Assembly: GCA_013339765.2 (NCBI GenBank)
Contig: JABSTR010000949.1
Location: forward strand, 62,001 to 126,000
DNA length: 64,000 nucleotides
Reading direction: 5' to 3'
Source of the DNA: Haemaphysalis longicornis
Lineage: Eukaryota > Arthropoda > Arachnida > Ixodida > Ixodidae
A model generated the notes under the pieces. That model was not told the DNA's origin, ran no database searches, and saw nothing but the letters and a program-made list of their open reading frames with translations. Positions 1 through 10,344 of this stretch are shown piece after piece. The position numbers and the translations under genes were made by a program. How positions within the stretch are numbered: the first letter of the stretch is position 1; each line of letters opens with the position of its first letter.

Positions 1-350
1 TTCCGTATTCCGTAAAAAAAAAGGGTAGTGTCTATTATTCCGGAAACTATGAGAATTACCGTCAGGAATTCCTCACGGCAATCGCCTCTGATTGGCTAAG
101 CACGGCCTTAGGAGATTTTATGGGACAAATATTTTCTAAAAACTCGTTCGTACGAAATCTCCTGTGGCGCTGTGTTATATCACTTGATTCCACACGAGAA
201 TGCCCAGGTTTGAGCCCGCAATGGCCGAGTTTTTTCTCTTTCTTTTTAGCTTTCGAAATTTTTGAAGTTTCCGCTCACAGTGATTTTGTTAATGCTTTTT
301 TATCCTGGTTATTAATGTATCAGAAGATCGACGCACAGGACTTCTGGGAT

Positions 351-487
351 AGGTTAGATTAGGTTTAATATAAATTGTATTCTGTGTCGTCGCGGTGGTT
401 TAGGCTAGGGTTGGGCTGGATTTCGGTAGGTTATGATACGTTAGGTTGGGTTACGTTAGGTTAGGTTTTGTTAGGTTACGTTGGGAG
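351..487 (+). repeat. degenerate TTAGG-like pentanucleotide tract
   Basis: GGTTA/TTAGG-type words recur, densest at 426-486, where TTAGGT units are interrupted by ACG and TTTG. TTAGG is the usual arthropod telomere unit, but here the units are irregular and interspersed with unrelated bases, so this is an interstitial minisatellite at best and not a telomere. The flanks (1-350 and 490-870) hold nothing I recognise. Confidence 0.55.
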
Positions 488-873
488 GTAATATTATTCA
501 GCGAATTTTAGGCCAGCCAGCTTTTATGAAAACTGCCGTGAGAATTTCCGGGAGGTAGTTCTCATGGTTGCCGTGAGATTAAACGCAGCCAAAAAAAATG
601 GTCGCGTACCTGCTCACTTGGCTGCAAATGACTTGGAAAGAAAATAGCCTTCTGCCGCGTGTGTCACGTAAATGCCCCTCTTCTCTCCCCCCACCTCTCA
701 CGCACTTGCTCTCCTGCCTCGCTACGCTGCCACGATAAACAGGTGGAGGTTTGCTTCAGTCAATTCGATTTTAGTGCGTTCCACTGCTCGCGCGCCACCT
801 ACTTGAACCTTTCGTTACTGTGGCACTCCTTCGAATGCTACCACAAGGCACGAGCCACGGACGCGAGGGCTTT

Positions 874-1310
874 TTAACACGAAAGTGTTTTATTCCCGGA
901 TGCACGAAGATTTCAGTGACGCCATATCCGTCACGGAAATGACGCCAGTACAACGAAGCACGCGGCCTGTAAAAGATGCACCCCTGCACACAGGGTCTTC
1001 TTGCGAGGGAAAGCAGCCTTTAGTACTATAGATGACGTATACTTAGGGTTGTTTCGTTTTCGTGTTTTATATTTTAACACGAAGGTGTTTTATGCCGCGA
1101 TACACCAAGATTTCACTGACGTCATATTCCGTCAGGGAAATGACGCCAGTACCGCTTTGCCGAAGCGACCCGCAGCAGGACGTCGCTCGCCAGGCACACC
1201 CACAAGACAGCCGCCGACCCGCAAATCGTTTTCAGCTGCAGATTTCGCTTCCCATTTCACTTTTTGTGTTTTACCGATTCCTATGACAGAGGAACCAACC
1301 ACAGTTTTGG
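874..1310 (+). repeat. interspersed repeat family A, copy 1 (two half-units)
   Basis: A sequence of about 440 bp that recurs at 31950-32355 (minus) and 45142-45560 (plus). It holds two half-units, starting near 874 and 1073. Each opens with AACACGAAAGTGTT, a 5-bp stem closed by a GAAA loop, followed by a block of TGACG words that includes CRE-like TGACGTCA and the phrase CGTCACGGAAATGACG. Short reading frames run through it in both directions, but none resembles a known protein. It could be a non-autonomous DNA element or an untranslated part of a larger transposon. The family is certain from three copies in this window; its class is unknown. Confidence 0.75.
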
Positions 1311-2530
1311 ATTTCTGAGTCAAAATATTGTTTTCAACACGCATTTTCACTTGCTGTCGCAAATATTAAGCGCACACCCATCTCCCATTAAAAGAACACT
1401 GCCTAGTACCGGTCATGTATGGATGCGCCGCCTCAAATATGTCTAACGATTTCTTTTTGGTCAACAATGTCGACAAGTATGGAGTGTTTTTCCAGATCTA
1501 GTGGTTTGGGAAAGTTTTGCACATGTAAACTTCTCGTTCAAGTATTCTGTTAAGTGTTGGCCGGGAGGCTGAATCGATTGGCATGCAGACATACACACGA
1601 CTGGCTGATAGACAGACAGGCGTAAAACAAGAACGAATGTCCTCTTTAAAATCACCGTGCTTTTTTCTGAGCAAGAGGCTGGTAACTCCGCATTGTCTCC
1701 CTTTGGGAGCAGAGTCTTGGTTCAACTCATCGATAGGACACGATGAATGTGCTTAGTGACAAGCAGGGTGACCGCCACTGCCTTTAGTGGCCTGCCCTAA
1801 TTGAACTGTTATGACTAGGGGACGAGATCACGGTCGTCTTCGGTGGACCATCCGTTTAACAGCCTGAGATAAATGCGTATTAACTTTTGTATGATAAAGA
1901 GGAACAAGAATAGTACTATTCTTCATACGCGGAACCAGAATAGCACTACTTCTGTTCCTTCTGCGCTGATAAAAAATAGCATGAATTTGGGATGTTTATT
2001 CTTACTGCGCTAGTAGCCTGATTTCGCGAAAAATAAATTAATCAGGGACAACTGGTTGCAGATTCGTTGTAGGCAGATGTGCGCCGTTGCTTAACGTCAC
2101 GAATAATGCCCACAACTCCGCGCGAGCCACTCTCTCGCAGGCGTGTGCATACCACGTTCTCCGCGATTGGCTCATATATTCCCGCGCCGTTGCTGATCGC
2201 GCAGGCCGGGCATGTATACTCAGATAAGCAGTTACAGTCGTTTTTCTGTAACCACACTCTCACGTAGACGGTCATGTGTCGACAGCGGACGCGAATTTCG
2301 AATTGTTAACAACTTCACAGTGAGCTAATTATGACAAATAAATGAAACTTGGTGTAATGATGGAGGATAATGATAATTATCTCAGAGCTTCTGTATGTTT
2401 CTGGCTACCCTTAAGTCGTGTAATGCTTTTGTGCGCCCTGTACCGTGGCTCCGCACGCCGTCGAATTACCAAGGAGCGTTCAAGTTCGATGATGAAGTTG
2501 TATTACTTTGCAAGCCTAGGTTGCATTGCC
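1311..2530. other. unassigned DNA with a TCTG-repeat fragment
   Basis: No gene recognised. Positions 1559-1625 read in reverse resemble 16905-16975: a run of TGTCTG/TCCGTC words followed by GATTCAGCC and GGCC, so this is one small interspersed repeat in opposite orientations. The rest (1626-2530) has only short frames without recognisable motifs. Confidence 0.4.
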
Positions 2531-2534
2531 AATC

Positions 2535-2858
2535 GCGATTTATATGGTTGTGGAAAGGCCAGCGCAGCTAGCGTCCTCCATATGGGGTTCAAATTTCGGC
2601 CAGTCGGTATGTTTGGTCACGTTGGGCGAAAAGGGGGCGTGGAATTCCATAATTTTGATGTACGTTAAGATCACCGCTGTGGGGTTTCAATATCAGTAAA
2701 CCATTGGAGATGTCTAGCGAATTGCCTTGAAGACAATGTCAGATCCAGGCAGCACCCATATGTCGGGCCGCGGAGAAACGTAGGACTGTCATCATTCAGT
2801 ACGTAAAGCCCATATTCAGACGCGAATTGTGCAAGTCTTCGACCCCTAAGGTTCATCT
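2535..2858 (-). pseudogene. LINE endonuclease (EEP/APE-type) fragment, inverted
   Basis: On the minus strand, 2874-2671 translates to 67 residues carrying the C-terminal half of an apurinic-type endonuclease of I/R1-like non-LTR retrotransposons: GRRLAQFASEYGLYVLND, then SPTFLRGPTYGCCLDLTLSS, then W.TDIET. After a stop and a frameshift the homology appears to continue to about 2550 (TYIKIMEFH, then TDWPKFEPHMEDAS), which resembles the linker that follows this domain. In the intact element the enzyme nicks target DNA to prime reverse transcription. Only the distal part of the domain is present. It lies head to head against RT sequence on the other strand at about 2858, the arrangement made by twin priming. 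The left edge is uncertain. Confidence 0.7.
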
Positions 2859-4830
2859 TGGAACTGTTCCTCAAGGTGGAGTGCTACGCCCAACGCTTTT
2901 CAACCTAGCGATCATGATACTGTGACGCTCTCCCAAAATGTCTGCGTGTCCATTAATGCCGGTGACATTTGCCTCTGGGCTTCTGTTGTCAACCGACCAC
3001 AGCTACGCGCACGAGTTCAAAAGGCGGCAAATGTCACGGTATCTCACCTATAAAGGCAAGGTCTGAGCATCTCGGGTGACAAGTGTGCGCTGCATGGTTG
3101 AATTTACACGCAAGCCCATGTCCCGATATTGCATCAAGATCAACTTGAGGTTGGTTCTATATATAGTCCAGGCATCACGAATTCCTTGGCGTCATCATCG
3201 ACGGGAACATTTCATGGAGCGCAGATGTGACTGCCCTTAAGAAAAAAACTTCCCACCGTCCAGATGCCCACATATTCAGAATTCTTGCTGGAAAGACGTG
3301 GGGAACAAGGGTAAGAGGAATGCTGCAGCTGTACTCCGCATTTTTAGGAGCCTTGCGTTACAGCTTGCCAGCAATTTCCTATACGTACACCACTAACCTT
3401 CGGGTGATACAGAGCATCCAAGCACCGGCTCTGCGTACGTGTCTTGGTTTGCAGCATTGTGCATCAACAGTGGGAATCATTTGCGTCGCTCAGCAACCCC
3501 AACCAGCAACGTATGTGGCTACTGAGACACTACGCGCGTACATAAGGCTCCTCACGAGGCTGCCATCTCACCATCTGGCGCAGTTCCCTCAGGATCGAGC
3601 ACGATCTCCATTTTCAGCCATTACCGCTGCGTACAAGGCGGAAATGCCATCGGGGTACTCCCCTGCGGTAACACCGTGCTCCCCGTTGCGGTGCCTGGCA
3701 CAACCTGAGATTCATCTCAGCGTTCCGGGCATTGGAAAGCCGACTTGCCATCATTTGACCCTTCAACAGCTTACGATGCTGTTACTGCATGAACGTTGCA
3801 ACGACCTTGGAACTTGTATACACGGATGGCTCAGTTAATGTCATCCACTTCGGCAGGTTCACGGTGGTTGTTCCAGCATACCGTATCACTACTCGATTCC
3901 GTGTTGTCCATGCCAAGAGCTTGACGGCTGCAGAACGTGCAGCCATTCGTGGGGCTCTTAATCAAGTTATCGGAGCTATACTCATCAAAACTGGGCTATC
4001 TTCTCGGACTCCAAGGCTGCCTCACAAACCTTACGTGCAGCCCTGCGCTACGGCCCCCTCCACAAGCTGGTGACGGAGATTACAGAAAAATTCCATGTAT
4101 CCATAAGGAACGGCCATGACGTAATATTCCAATGGCTTCCAGGTAACTGCGGAATCATTGGCGACGTATTGGCGGATGAAGCTGCCCGTACAGGCCACAA
4201 GAGCGAACGCACCATCCTGCTTCCGCTCTCAAGGACCGATGCTGCGAGGACGATTCGTTCCTTTGCACGTAGGATTACCATGAAGAAATGGAACACACAG
4301 AGTTTTCAAATCCCCGTCTTTATATCTACGATCCCCTTCTAAGGCGCTGTTTTGCGTATTGGCTGTCTCGACTCTCTCTAGTCGACTTTGCTTTGTCGAC
4401 TGTGGTTGGGAGTGGCCTTCACGAAAGCCTACTCCTTCATCATCGGGAAGGCCAGCATCGCCTACTACGACGCCTGTTGGCGTGCTACCCCAAGTATTCG
4501 TCCGAGAGAAGCGTGCTTGCCACCGCGCTCAGCCGATACGACAATCGCCCATTTACAGTGGAGACTGTCTTAGGTCATCTGTCTTAACGGTAGACTTCAC
4601 AGAAGGGGACAAAAGCCCTTTTGCGTTTCTTGAGTGAATCGAACTTACATAAACGACTTTAGTGCCTAAAACGGAACTATAGAGTCCGCGCCTTGCCGCG
4701 TCTATCTCTTCCTTTTCCGTTTCCCTCTCTTTTATCCCCTGAACCCTACTCCCCATAGCACGGTAGCAGACCGGGCTGCGCACCTGGATAACCTCCCGGC
4801 ATTTTCGTCTCTTCCTCCTTCTCCTCCCAG
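2859..4830 (+). pseudogene. I/R1-like LINE ORF2 fragment: RT end, thumb, RNase H, 3' UTR
   Basis: The fragment starts inside the reverse transcriptase at VPQGGVLRPTLFNLAI (about 2863) and passes the catalytic box, here decayed to INAGDICLWAS instead of a YADD core (2950-2990). The thumb and connection follow in a 203-residue frame (3227-3838), with LGALRYSLPAISYTYTTNLR. RNase H follows: YTDGSVN at about 3815, FSDSKAASQTLRAAL at about 4000, and WLPGNCGIIGDVLADEAART at about 4135-4190. In the last motif Asn replaces the His usual in this family. A C-terminal stretch ending PFTVETVLGHLS stops at 4587. The 3' UTR, with a CCTGAACCCTAC...CGGTAGCA...TAACCTCCC pattern and a pyrimidine-rich end, runs to about 4830. 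Stops and frameshifts split the frame, so it is dead. The 5' part is missing apart from the inverted endonuclease fragment to its left. Confidence 0.85.
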
Positions 4831-5571
4831 CTGTCGCTATACAAAAGTGGGAAACAAAATAACTACGGTGATTACTATGACGATGACACATGATATTATT
4901 GAAAGTGTCTGGTCCGTCACTGATATGTTCTGTCGTGCATACTTCGTCTAAAGCTACGCGTGACATGCTAAGATTAAGATTGTTGATGGGGATACACTTG
5001 GGACGTATACGAAGTACAGTGTACATCGTGTTGTTGTCTTCTTCTCCTGCGTCCTGGTTTTTTGCGCTGTTTCACCCCAATTAATCTGTACCAAGTGGCC
5101 CAGTTCTCGACTCTTTTGTACAGTGGAAAGCCGGGCTAGTTGAAAATGGTCCGTAAGTGGAACTGCCCACACAAACGTGCGTTCTGTGTGTTTCCCTTCT
5201 CTCATCCGATTTTTCTGCGCCGTTCCAGTCATGAACGTACACGAAGTCGCGAATAGCTCTAGGCTGCAGACTTTCAACCCTTAACTCCTTTTCCGGATAA
5301 TCTCCTAATCAACGGATGTTCAGTATCCGTCTGGTTAATTATTAACACTGCTACCGACTCTGTGAGCGGCGCTAGTCCACCACAGACACCATTAAGCGGA
5401 TACGATATACCCAGAGGGGGGGGAGGGGGGCGGAGGGGGGTTGAAATGAGGTGATGTTCCACAGCCGTACCATGAGAAATGCGATGGTACCAAGAGTGAG
5501 GAGGGGGTGCAGCGTGGTGTAAGGTCATCCCTGTCAAATATGTAGGTGTTCCGTTCCGTTGGTTGCACTTT
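4831..5571. other. unassigned DNA with G-rich tract
   Basis: No gene recognised. A G-rich run sits at 5415-5442 and could form a G-quadruplex. The segment at 5065-5140 (GCGCTGTTTC, then GGGCTAGTTGAAAATGG) resembles parts of 17175-17215 and of 60735-60770 read in reverse, so it is probably a decayed copy of one short interspersed element. Confidence 0.35.
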
Positions 5572-6620
5572 GCACTTCATCATCAACATTGCCCTATTTA
5601 TGTCCACTGGGGGACTAGTACCTCTCCCATTGACATCCCAACATTCCTGTCCCGCGCTGCTAGAGCCCATTCTTCGCCCCGAATTTTTTTCATTCATCCA
5701 CCCGTCGAGTTAGCAGACTCCCTCTACTGCTGGTCCCGTTCTTCGGTGTCCACTCGGTCATCCTGGTAGTCCACCGGTTGTCCTTTCTTCTGACTACACG
5801 GCCACTGCCCAAGTCCATTTCTTTTTCTTAATTTGAAATTTATCTTCTACTTGAGTACACTCCATGATCCAGGACGCTCTTTTCCTGTCCCTAAGCCTCA
5901 CTTACTTCTAAACACCCTCCCCATTCCGCTGTCCAAAGCGTGCTTTCCAGCTGTCTAGTAAGGAGCCAAGTTTTTGCCCCATACGTCATCCCAGGAAGCA
6001 CGCATTCGTTGTATGCTATTCTGTTTCAGTGACTGAAGTATACCCTACTTTTCATTATTTTAGAGTGCTTGCCGAGTGCATCCCAGCTCATAAATATTCT
6101 GTGCAGAATCTCCTTCTCGCAATTCGGATTTACGCCCTGTTCAAAGTAGTTAAGCTCGTTTACCAGTTAGGCGTTTCGGAATATATACCTATAGGCTAAA
6201 GAGGGCGCTGTCTGCATGTTTATTTAGTATTACTTTAAATTCATTTCTATTTATTTTCAACCCTTCGGCCAGGCTTTCTGGATGTAGTCCTGAGGCATTT
6301 TTTGCAGGTGTTCTCCAGACTCACTCAATAAGACTATGCGTACACAAACCTTAAATTGCTCAAGCATTCCCCGTTTCCTTTGCCCTCGCAGTCGTTAGTA
6401 GTTAGAATGGCCGCCCTGTTAACTCCATAACCGTCCGCGTCAAGCCGTAATACCGTGTCTCACCCACCGAGCTTAAATGCATACTCCCAGGCACACTGTG
6501 AACATTATCGGCGAGATGATGTCCCCATGTATCACCCCTTTGCTAATCTGGAAATTTTCGATTTTCCTCTAAAACTCAAGCGCGTGACTTTCGGTTGCGC
6601 TTCATTTTCAGAAAAAAAAA
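5572..6620 (-). pseudogene. RTE-like LINE, RT to C-terminus, heavily decayed
   Basis: Read on the minus strand, the segment begins with a reverse-transcriptase motif at about 6545 (GVIHGDIISPIMFTVCL, the equivalent of GVRQGDTISPKLFT). It passes a region with MTYGAKTWLLTRQLE-like sequence at about 5985-5935. It ends with the characteristic C-terminus in which a Trp-Asp-Asp-Ile-Lys-Lys-Phe-like motif is followed by a GlnAspArg...Trp motif, here decayed to TRRVDE.KKFGARNGL and QRGTGMLGCQWE (5700-5610). The 3' end carries GATGATG (5572-5580), the simple-repeat tail seen on related fragments at 30262 and 36634. Many stops and frameshifts are present. RTE clade is my best assignment from the C-terminal motif; the 5' half is missing. 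Confidence 0.75.
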
Positions 6621-6833
6621 GGTGAAAGACGTTCACCTCTGAGGAAAGTGTATCGATCGGCTTCTTATACCCATTCTTCATTGGCGATGCAAACGTAAAG
6701 ACATGAGCTCCTGTTAGTTATTACTTGCTATTTAACTCGCATGTTAAACCGTACGTAATAACAGGATTTCCAGTACTATTATGTAAACTAGTTCTGGGTT
6801 GTGTATCAGCTATATCCATGCTGAAGTCATCCC

Positions 6834-6907
6834 GCACAGCGGCACAGTACAAGAATGCTATGCCCTTATTAACCCAGGGGTCCGTGGGTCGAAACCATGC
6901 TCTGCTA
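6834..6907 (+). pseudogene. initiator tRNA-Met pseudogene
   Basis: Clear similarity to the two tRNA genes at 7404 and 8937 along the whole length, strongest in the 3' half (AACCCAGGGGTCCGTGGG, then TCGAAACCATGCTCTGCTA). The D-arm has lost several conserved bases. The anticodon arm has an insertion, reading CCCTTATTAACCC where the intact copies read CCCATAACCC, so no CAT anticodon is positioned. A T-run follows at 6911-6921. The 3' flank (to about 7090) is homologous to the 3' flank of the 7404 copy (to about 7660), so a cassette larger than the tRNA was duplicated. Confidence 0.75.
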
Positions 6908-7403
6908 CGTGTTTTTTTTTTAATTATTATTCTGGAGCGAGGAGCATATCAGATTACAGCCTCCCACTCGCATAATTGTACGGCGAATGGTTGCTTTACG
7001 CCTAATTTTAACCAAGCAAATTAGGCATATTCTTCCAAACATCAAAACAAACCTCGGCGTGATCCTCCGATCAACCAAAGAGTGACGATAATCGTGTCCA
7101 GAGCCCGTCTTTAGCTGCGCTTCACAATCCTGCCTTCTAATCAGTATATGTAACGCCTTTCATTAAGCCGCCTTTGGTTTCCCGCCATTCCCTTCAGACG
7201 ACATTCATCTCTAAAGCGAGTGAGAGTGCCGATTAACTTCTATGACTTCAACCTTCCGCTCGCGTTGTTAAGAAGACGAAACAAGCTCATGTTATTTGTT
7301 GACAGACTTGTCAGTCCGTAGAGGGTAAATTATTTTGCGGTACTAGTCGGAAACCTAGCTAGCTGTCGATTGTGTAGGAGCTGTTTTCCTGTGTGCACCG
7401 TCC

Positions 7404-7475
7404 AGCAGAGTGGCGCAGTGGAAGCGTGCTGGGCCCATAACCCAGAGGTCCGCGGATCGAAACCACGCTCTGATA
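7404..7475 (+). tRNA. initiator tRNA-Met (CAT)
   Basis: A 72-nt gene with initiator hallmarks: acceptor starting with A1 paired to T, three G:C pairs at the base of the anticodon stem (GGG CCCATAA CCC), C before the anticodon, and ATCGAAA in the T-loop where elongators have TTCGA. The anticodon CAT is at 7436-7438. A-box TGGCGCAGTGG and B-box GGATCGAAACC are internal, as for RNA polymerase III, and a T-run at 7479-7491 would terminate transcription. No intron; CCA is not encoded, as expected for a nuclear gene. Two weak points: the second acceptor pair is G-A, and one T-stem pair is C-A. It may therefore be a recently decaying copy. The product would deliver methionine at translation start. 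Confidence 0.85.
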
Positions 7476-7659
7476 CAGTTTTTTTTTTTTTCGCGGCGGG
7501 GTCAGGGCTCACAGTTAACGTGCATTATTAGTATCCTACGAATCTCATTGGTGTGCTCTCAGTGTTCAACTAGGTCTAGTTTTTGTAAACAAGCAAATTG
7601 GGTATAGTTTTACAAACACCAAATATTGAATGAAACCGCCGCGCGATTGGCTAAAGAGT

Positions 7660-8820
7660 GAACGATATGCGACTGGGGCTTGTTATCGGCGGCACTGCTG
7701 CTATATAAATATTGTCCGGATCGGTCATATTCAAACCAGCCCTGATCACTAGATGGGAAGCCGTTAAAGGGGCCATGCAGACAAAACACAATTCTGGTTC
7801 ATTCGAAATATTCGTTAGGATCATACTGACACCACTTTTAATGTAAAATTCGCTCAAATAAGCTACATAAATAGGAAAAAATGAAATGGCCATTCGACTC
7901 ATCACTAGCTCATTTCCTGCATTGGAACCTATGGCGTAATATTCACAGGCTTGCGATTGGCTGAGCCCGGCAAAAGCAAACACAAGTTACGCAGGGCGGG
8001 TAAGCTGTCAGAACGAGCTATTTTCGCTTAAATGTACTTCATATTCATTTTATAGCAGTAAGAATGATGGGGTAAACAGTGGAAGTTACGGAAGTACACG
8101 TAAACATAGAAGTACCCATGCGTACTGCCTTTGGTACTGCGCGCACTATGCATGGTTAAGCTGCACAGGACTGCTGCGCCTTGGGGTTGTCTCAGACGAC
8201 ACTGGCCGATTGGCGTAAGCGACGGTGTCTTACGTGACCATATTTGTTGAGTGAACGCCATGTTTCACGAAACGACTGTTTTCTACCTTAACAAAAACAA
8301 GCCAGGTACAGATACGGTCAAAAACAAATCAAAGGCAGAAAATGGCCCGCCGCGGTATGGTGGCGCCATCTACGTTGACTAACGGTAAACAAGGCTCCGC
8401 AGCACACTAGGTTTAGCGTGAAGCCCTGCTCTTGTGATTTCATTGCAGACGTCATGAAAACATGTGATTTGGTGGTAGAATCAAATTTTTAACTTGAACA
8501 GTGAATAAACCGTCGTTGCTTCCGGACAAACGCTGGGGGCATACAACACACGAACTCTTTCGAATAAAACATACTTCTATTTTGCCTGCATGGTCCCTTT
8601 AAGTTGTCTTTGGTTACCCTGCAGTTTATGAAAAATGAAAAAAAAACACTCAGCTTTAAAGCGAGTGAGTGCACCAGTAGCCCTTCCTTGAACTTCAATA
8701 GCGCCATAAGGTTTTTAGCCCCACCCTTCAGCCACGCCGTTAATGAAGGGACACGATCTTGTGCTATTTATTAAGAGGTTACAGGTATCTATTTTCTCTT
8801 CCCCCAACTTCCAACAACCG
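7660..8820. other. unassigned DNA between tRNA copies
   Basis: No gene recognised. TATATAAATA at about 7702 resembles a TATA box but leads to no supported frame. The phrase GGTCCCTTTAAG near 8591 resembles the terminal inverted repeat of the MITE at 10345. The stretch 8655-8705 (AAAGCGAGTGAG, then TTGAACTTCAA) is homologous to 7205-7255, supporting duplication of the tRNA locus with its surroundings. Confidence 0.4.
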
Positions 8821-8936
8821 CTTTCTGCTTCCTCGTTAACAAGCTTCTCAATAACCCTTACATGTTAAATTTTACGGTACTAGTCGGGTATGTAGTTGTC
8901 GATTGTGTAGCTGTTGTTTTCCACTGCCGCACGTCC

Positions 8937-9008
8937 AGCAGAGTGGCGCAGTGGAAGCGTGCTGGGCCCATAACCCAGAGGTCCGTGGATCGAAAGCACG
9001 CTCTGCTA
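8937..9008 (+). tRNA. initiator tRNA-Met (CAT), second copy
   Basis: A 72-nt gene nearly identical to the one at 7404. The acceptor stem AGCAGAG/CTCTGCT is fully paired here. The anticodon CAT lies at 8969-8971 within GGG CCCATAA CCC, and the T-loop is ATCGAAA, the initiator type. One T-stem pair is G-G, at a different place from the mismatch of the 7404 copy. A T-run of about 20 bases (9010-9030) follows directly. About 70 bp of 5' flank (from 8870: ACGGTACTAGTCGG, then GTCGATTGTGTAG) matches the 5' flank at 7337-7402, so promoter-proximal DNA was duplicated with the gene. Confidence 0.87.
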
Positions 9009-9030
9009 CTTTTTTTTTTTTTTTTTTTTT

Positions 9031-9641
9031 TGCGGGTGCAGTATGTATTCAGCACCTACTGGATCCGTAGAAAAGTAAAGAAAAAGGAAAACAACAATCA
9101 TTCCACCCCGCGAATGTTAGTGGACAGAAAAGCTCCTCAGTGCACGATATAGGGGTGGCACAGATTTTAAGGAAAGAAATGAGCATTTTTTTTTTCTCTT
9201 GAGCGTTAACGGTAGTAGTTCCTGAGAAAGACAGATACACATCTCGTGCGCCCTGTCTACCGGTGCACGGTGCCTGCCTCCGATGACATTCTCGTCTTCA
9301 TTCTCGCCGTCTAATCTTGCTCAGCGCGCTGCTCCTCACGAGTACGCACCGTATGCGTGGCCTCCCCATTTGGACGACAGAAGAGAAGTGAAATTCCAAA
9401 TGTATAGGGGCAACTTGTCGAGTCAAAGCAAGTGAAGCGCCAAATAAAAGTAAACACGCAACCAAGCGGCACACAGACTACAGGCGTACAAGCCGACGGG
9501 TTTCCTCGTTGAGTCCACAAAGAAATGCACACGCATTCAAAAAGGGAGACCACACACGACGAACGCTGGCTACCTACTTGCGCAAAGCACACGTACAACG
9601 GAGGCAAGCGCTACACGTGCTACACAACTGGACAAACTGAA
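9031..9641. other. unassigned DNA downstream of tRNA copy
   Basis: No gene recognised. Reading frames here are short and of random-looking composition. The segment ends at the target duplication of the SINE inserted at 9642. Confidence 0.4.
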
Positions 9642-9888
9642 CCCGCCGCGGTGGCTGAGTGGCTAAGGCGTTGCGCTGCTGAGCACGAGGTCGCGGGTTC
9701 GGTTCCCGGCCGCGGCGGCCGCTTTTCTGAGGGAGGCGGAAGAAGCAAAAACGCCCGTGTGTACGAGATTTCGGCGCAAAGTTAAAGAACCCCAGGTGGT
9801 CAAAATTAATCCGGAGCCCTCCACTACGGCGCGCCTCATCGCCTGCGTTGCGTCGGTGCGTAAACCCCACAATCAATCAATCAATCAA
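9642..9888 (+). mobile_element. tRNA-derived SINE (Ruka-like), complete, with target duplication
   Basis: The head (about 9645-9720) is tRNA-like: an A-box in GGTGGCTGAGTGGCTAAGG, a B-box GGTTCGGTTCC, and acceptor-like arms GCCGCGG...CCGCGGC. The body has the family-specific phrases AACGCCCGTGTG, ACCCCAGGTGGTCAAAATT and GGAGCCCTCCACTACGGCG. The 3' tail is a short AATC repeat (9871-9889). A perfect 13-bp direct repeat (TGGACAAACTGAA, 9629-9641 and 9889-9901) flanks it, the mark of LINE-mediated insertion. It resembles the Ruka SINE described in ixodid ticks; the name is from memory. It is the most intact of four copies in the window and probably young. Confidence 0.9.
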
Positions 9889-9901
9889 TGGACAAACTGA
9901 A

Positions 9902-10344
9902 AGAAAAAATCCAGAGCCAGAAACCTGTGAAGGAGCGAAGCATGCAGTGTGTAAGTGTATTCAAAGGTTGTATGCCTCTTTCTTGCCGCACGGCCCGCGC
10001 TGATTCGTCGCCGGAGAAGCGCCGGTGGGAGGAGCAATCGCGTGCTTGCTGAGGCGGTGGCGTTCTCTTTTGCATTGAACCGGATTTAAGCAATTAAATG
10101 AGCGACAGACTGGCCGCAAGTTGTGTTCGGGTCACACGCCGCTGCATGCTAAGAAGTATGCTAAGAAGAAGCGCGAGGCGTTTGAAAACGAGTGTCCCGG
10201 TGTTTTAGTACCGTGAATACATGAGACGGCAGGATACGTCGACAGCCCGAGCCCCTAAGGGCACGTGGCAAGGGCACACTGATATGATAACACTTTCACT
10301 GAGGGCACACAAAGCGTCCAGCGTCTCATAACTGTTCTGGTCCG
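9902..10344. other. unassigned DNA
   Basis: No gene or repeat recognised between the SINE target duplication and the MITE. Composition is mixed, with a GC-rich patch at 9985-10060. Confidence 0.35.

Noticed and set aside
351..487. Telomere or interstitial telomere fusion
   Set aside because: TTAGG-like units are too irregular, and the same kind of unit occurs inside the MITE at 39774-40012.
874..1310. Hammerhead ribozyme in repeat family A
   Set aside because: GAAA and CTGACG words are present near potential stems, but no arrangement gives the required CUGANGA core, stem II and cleavage triplet together on either strand.
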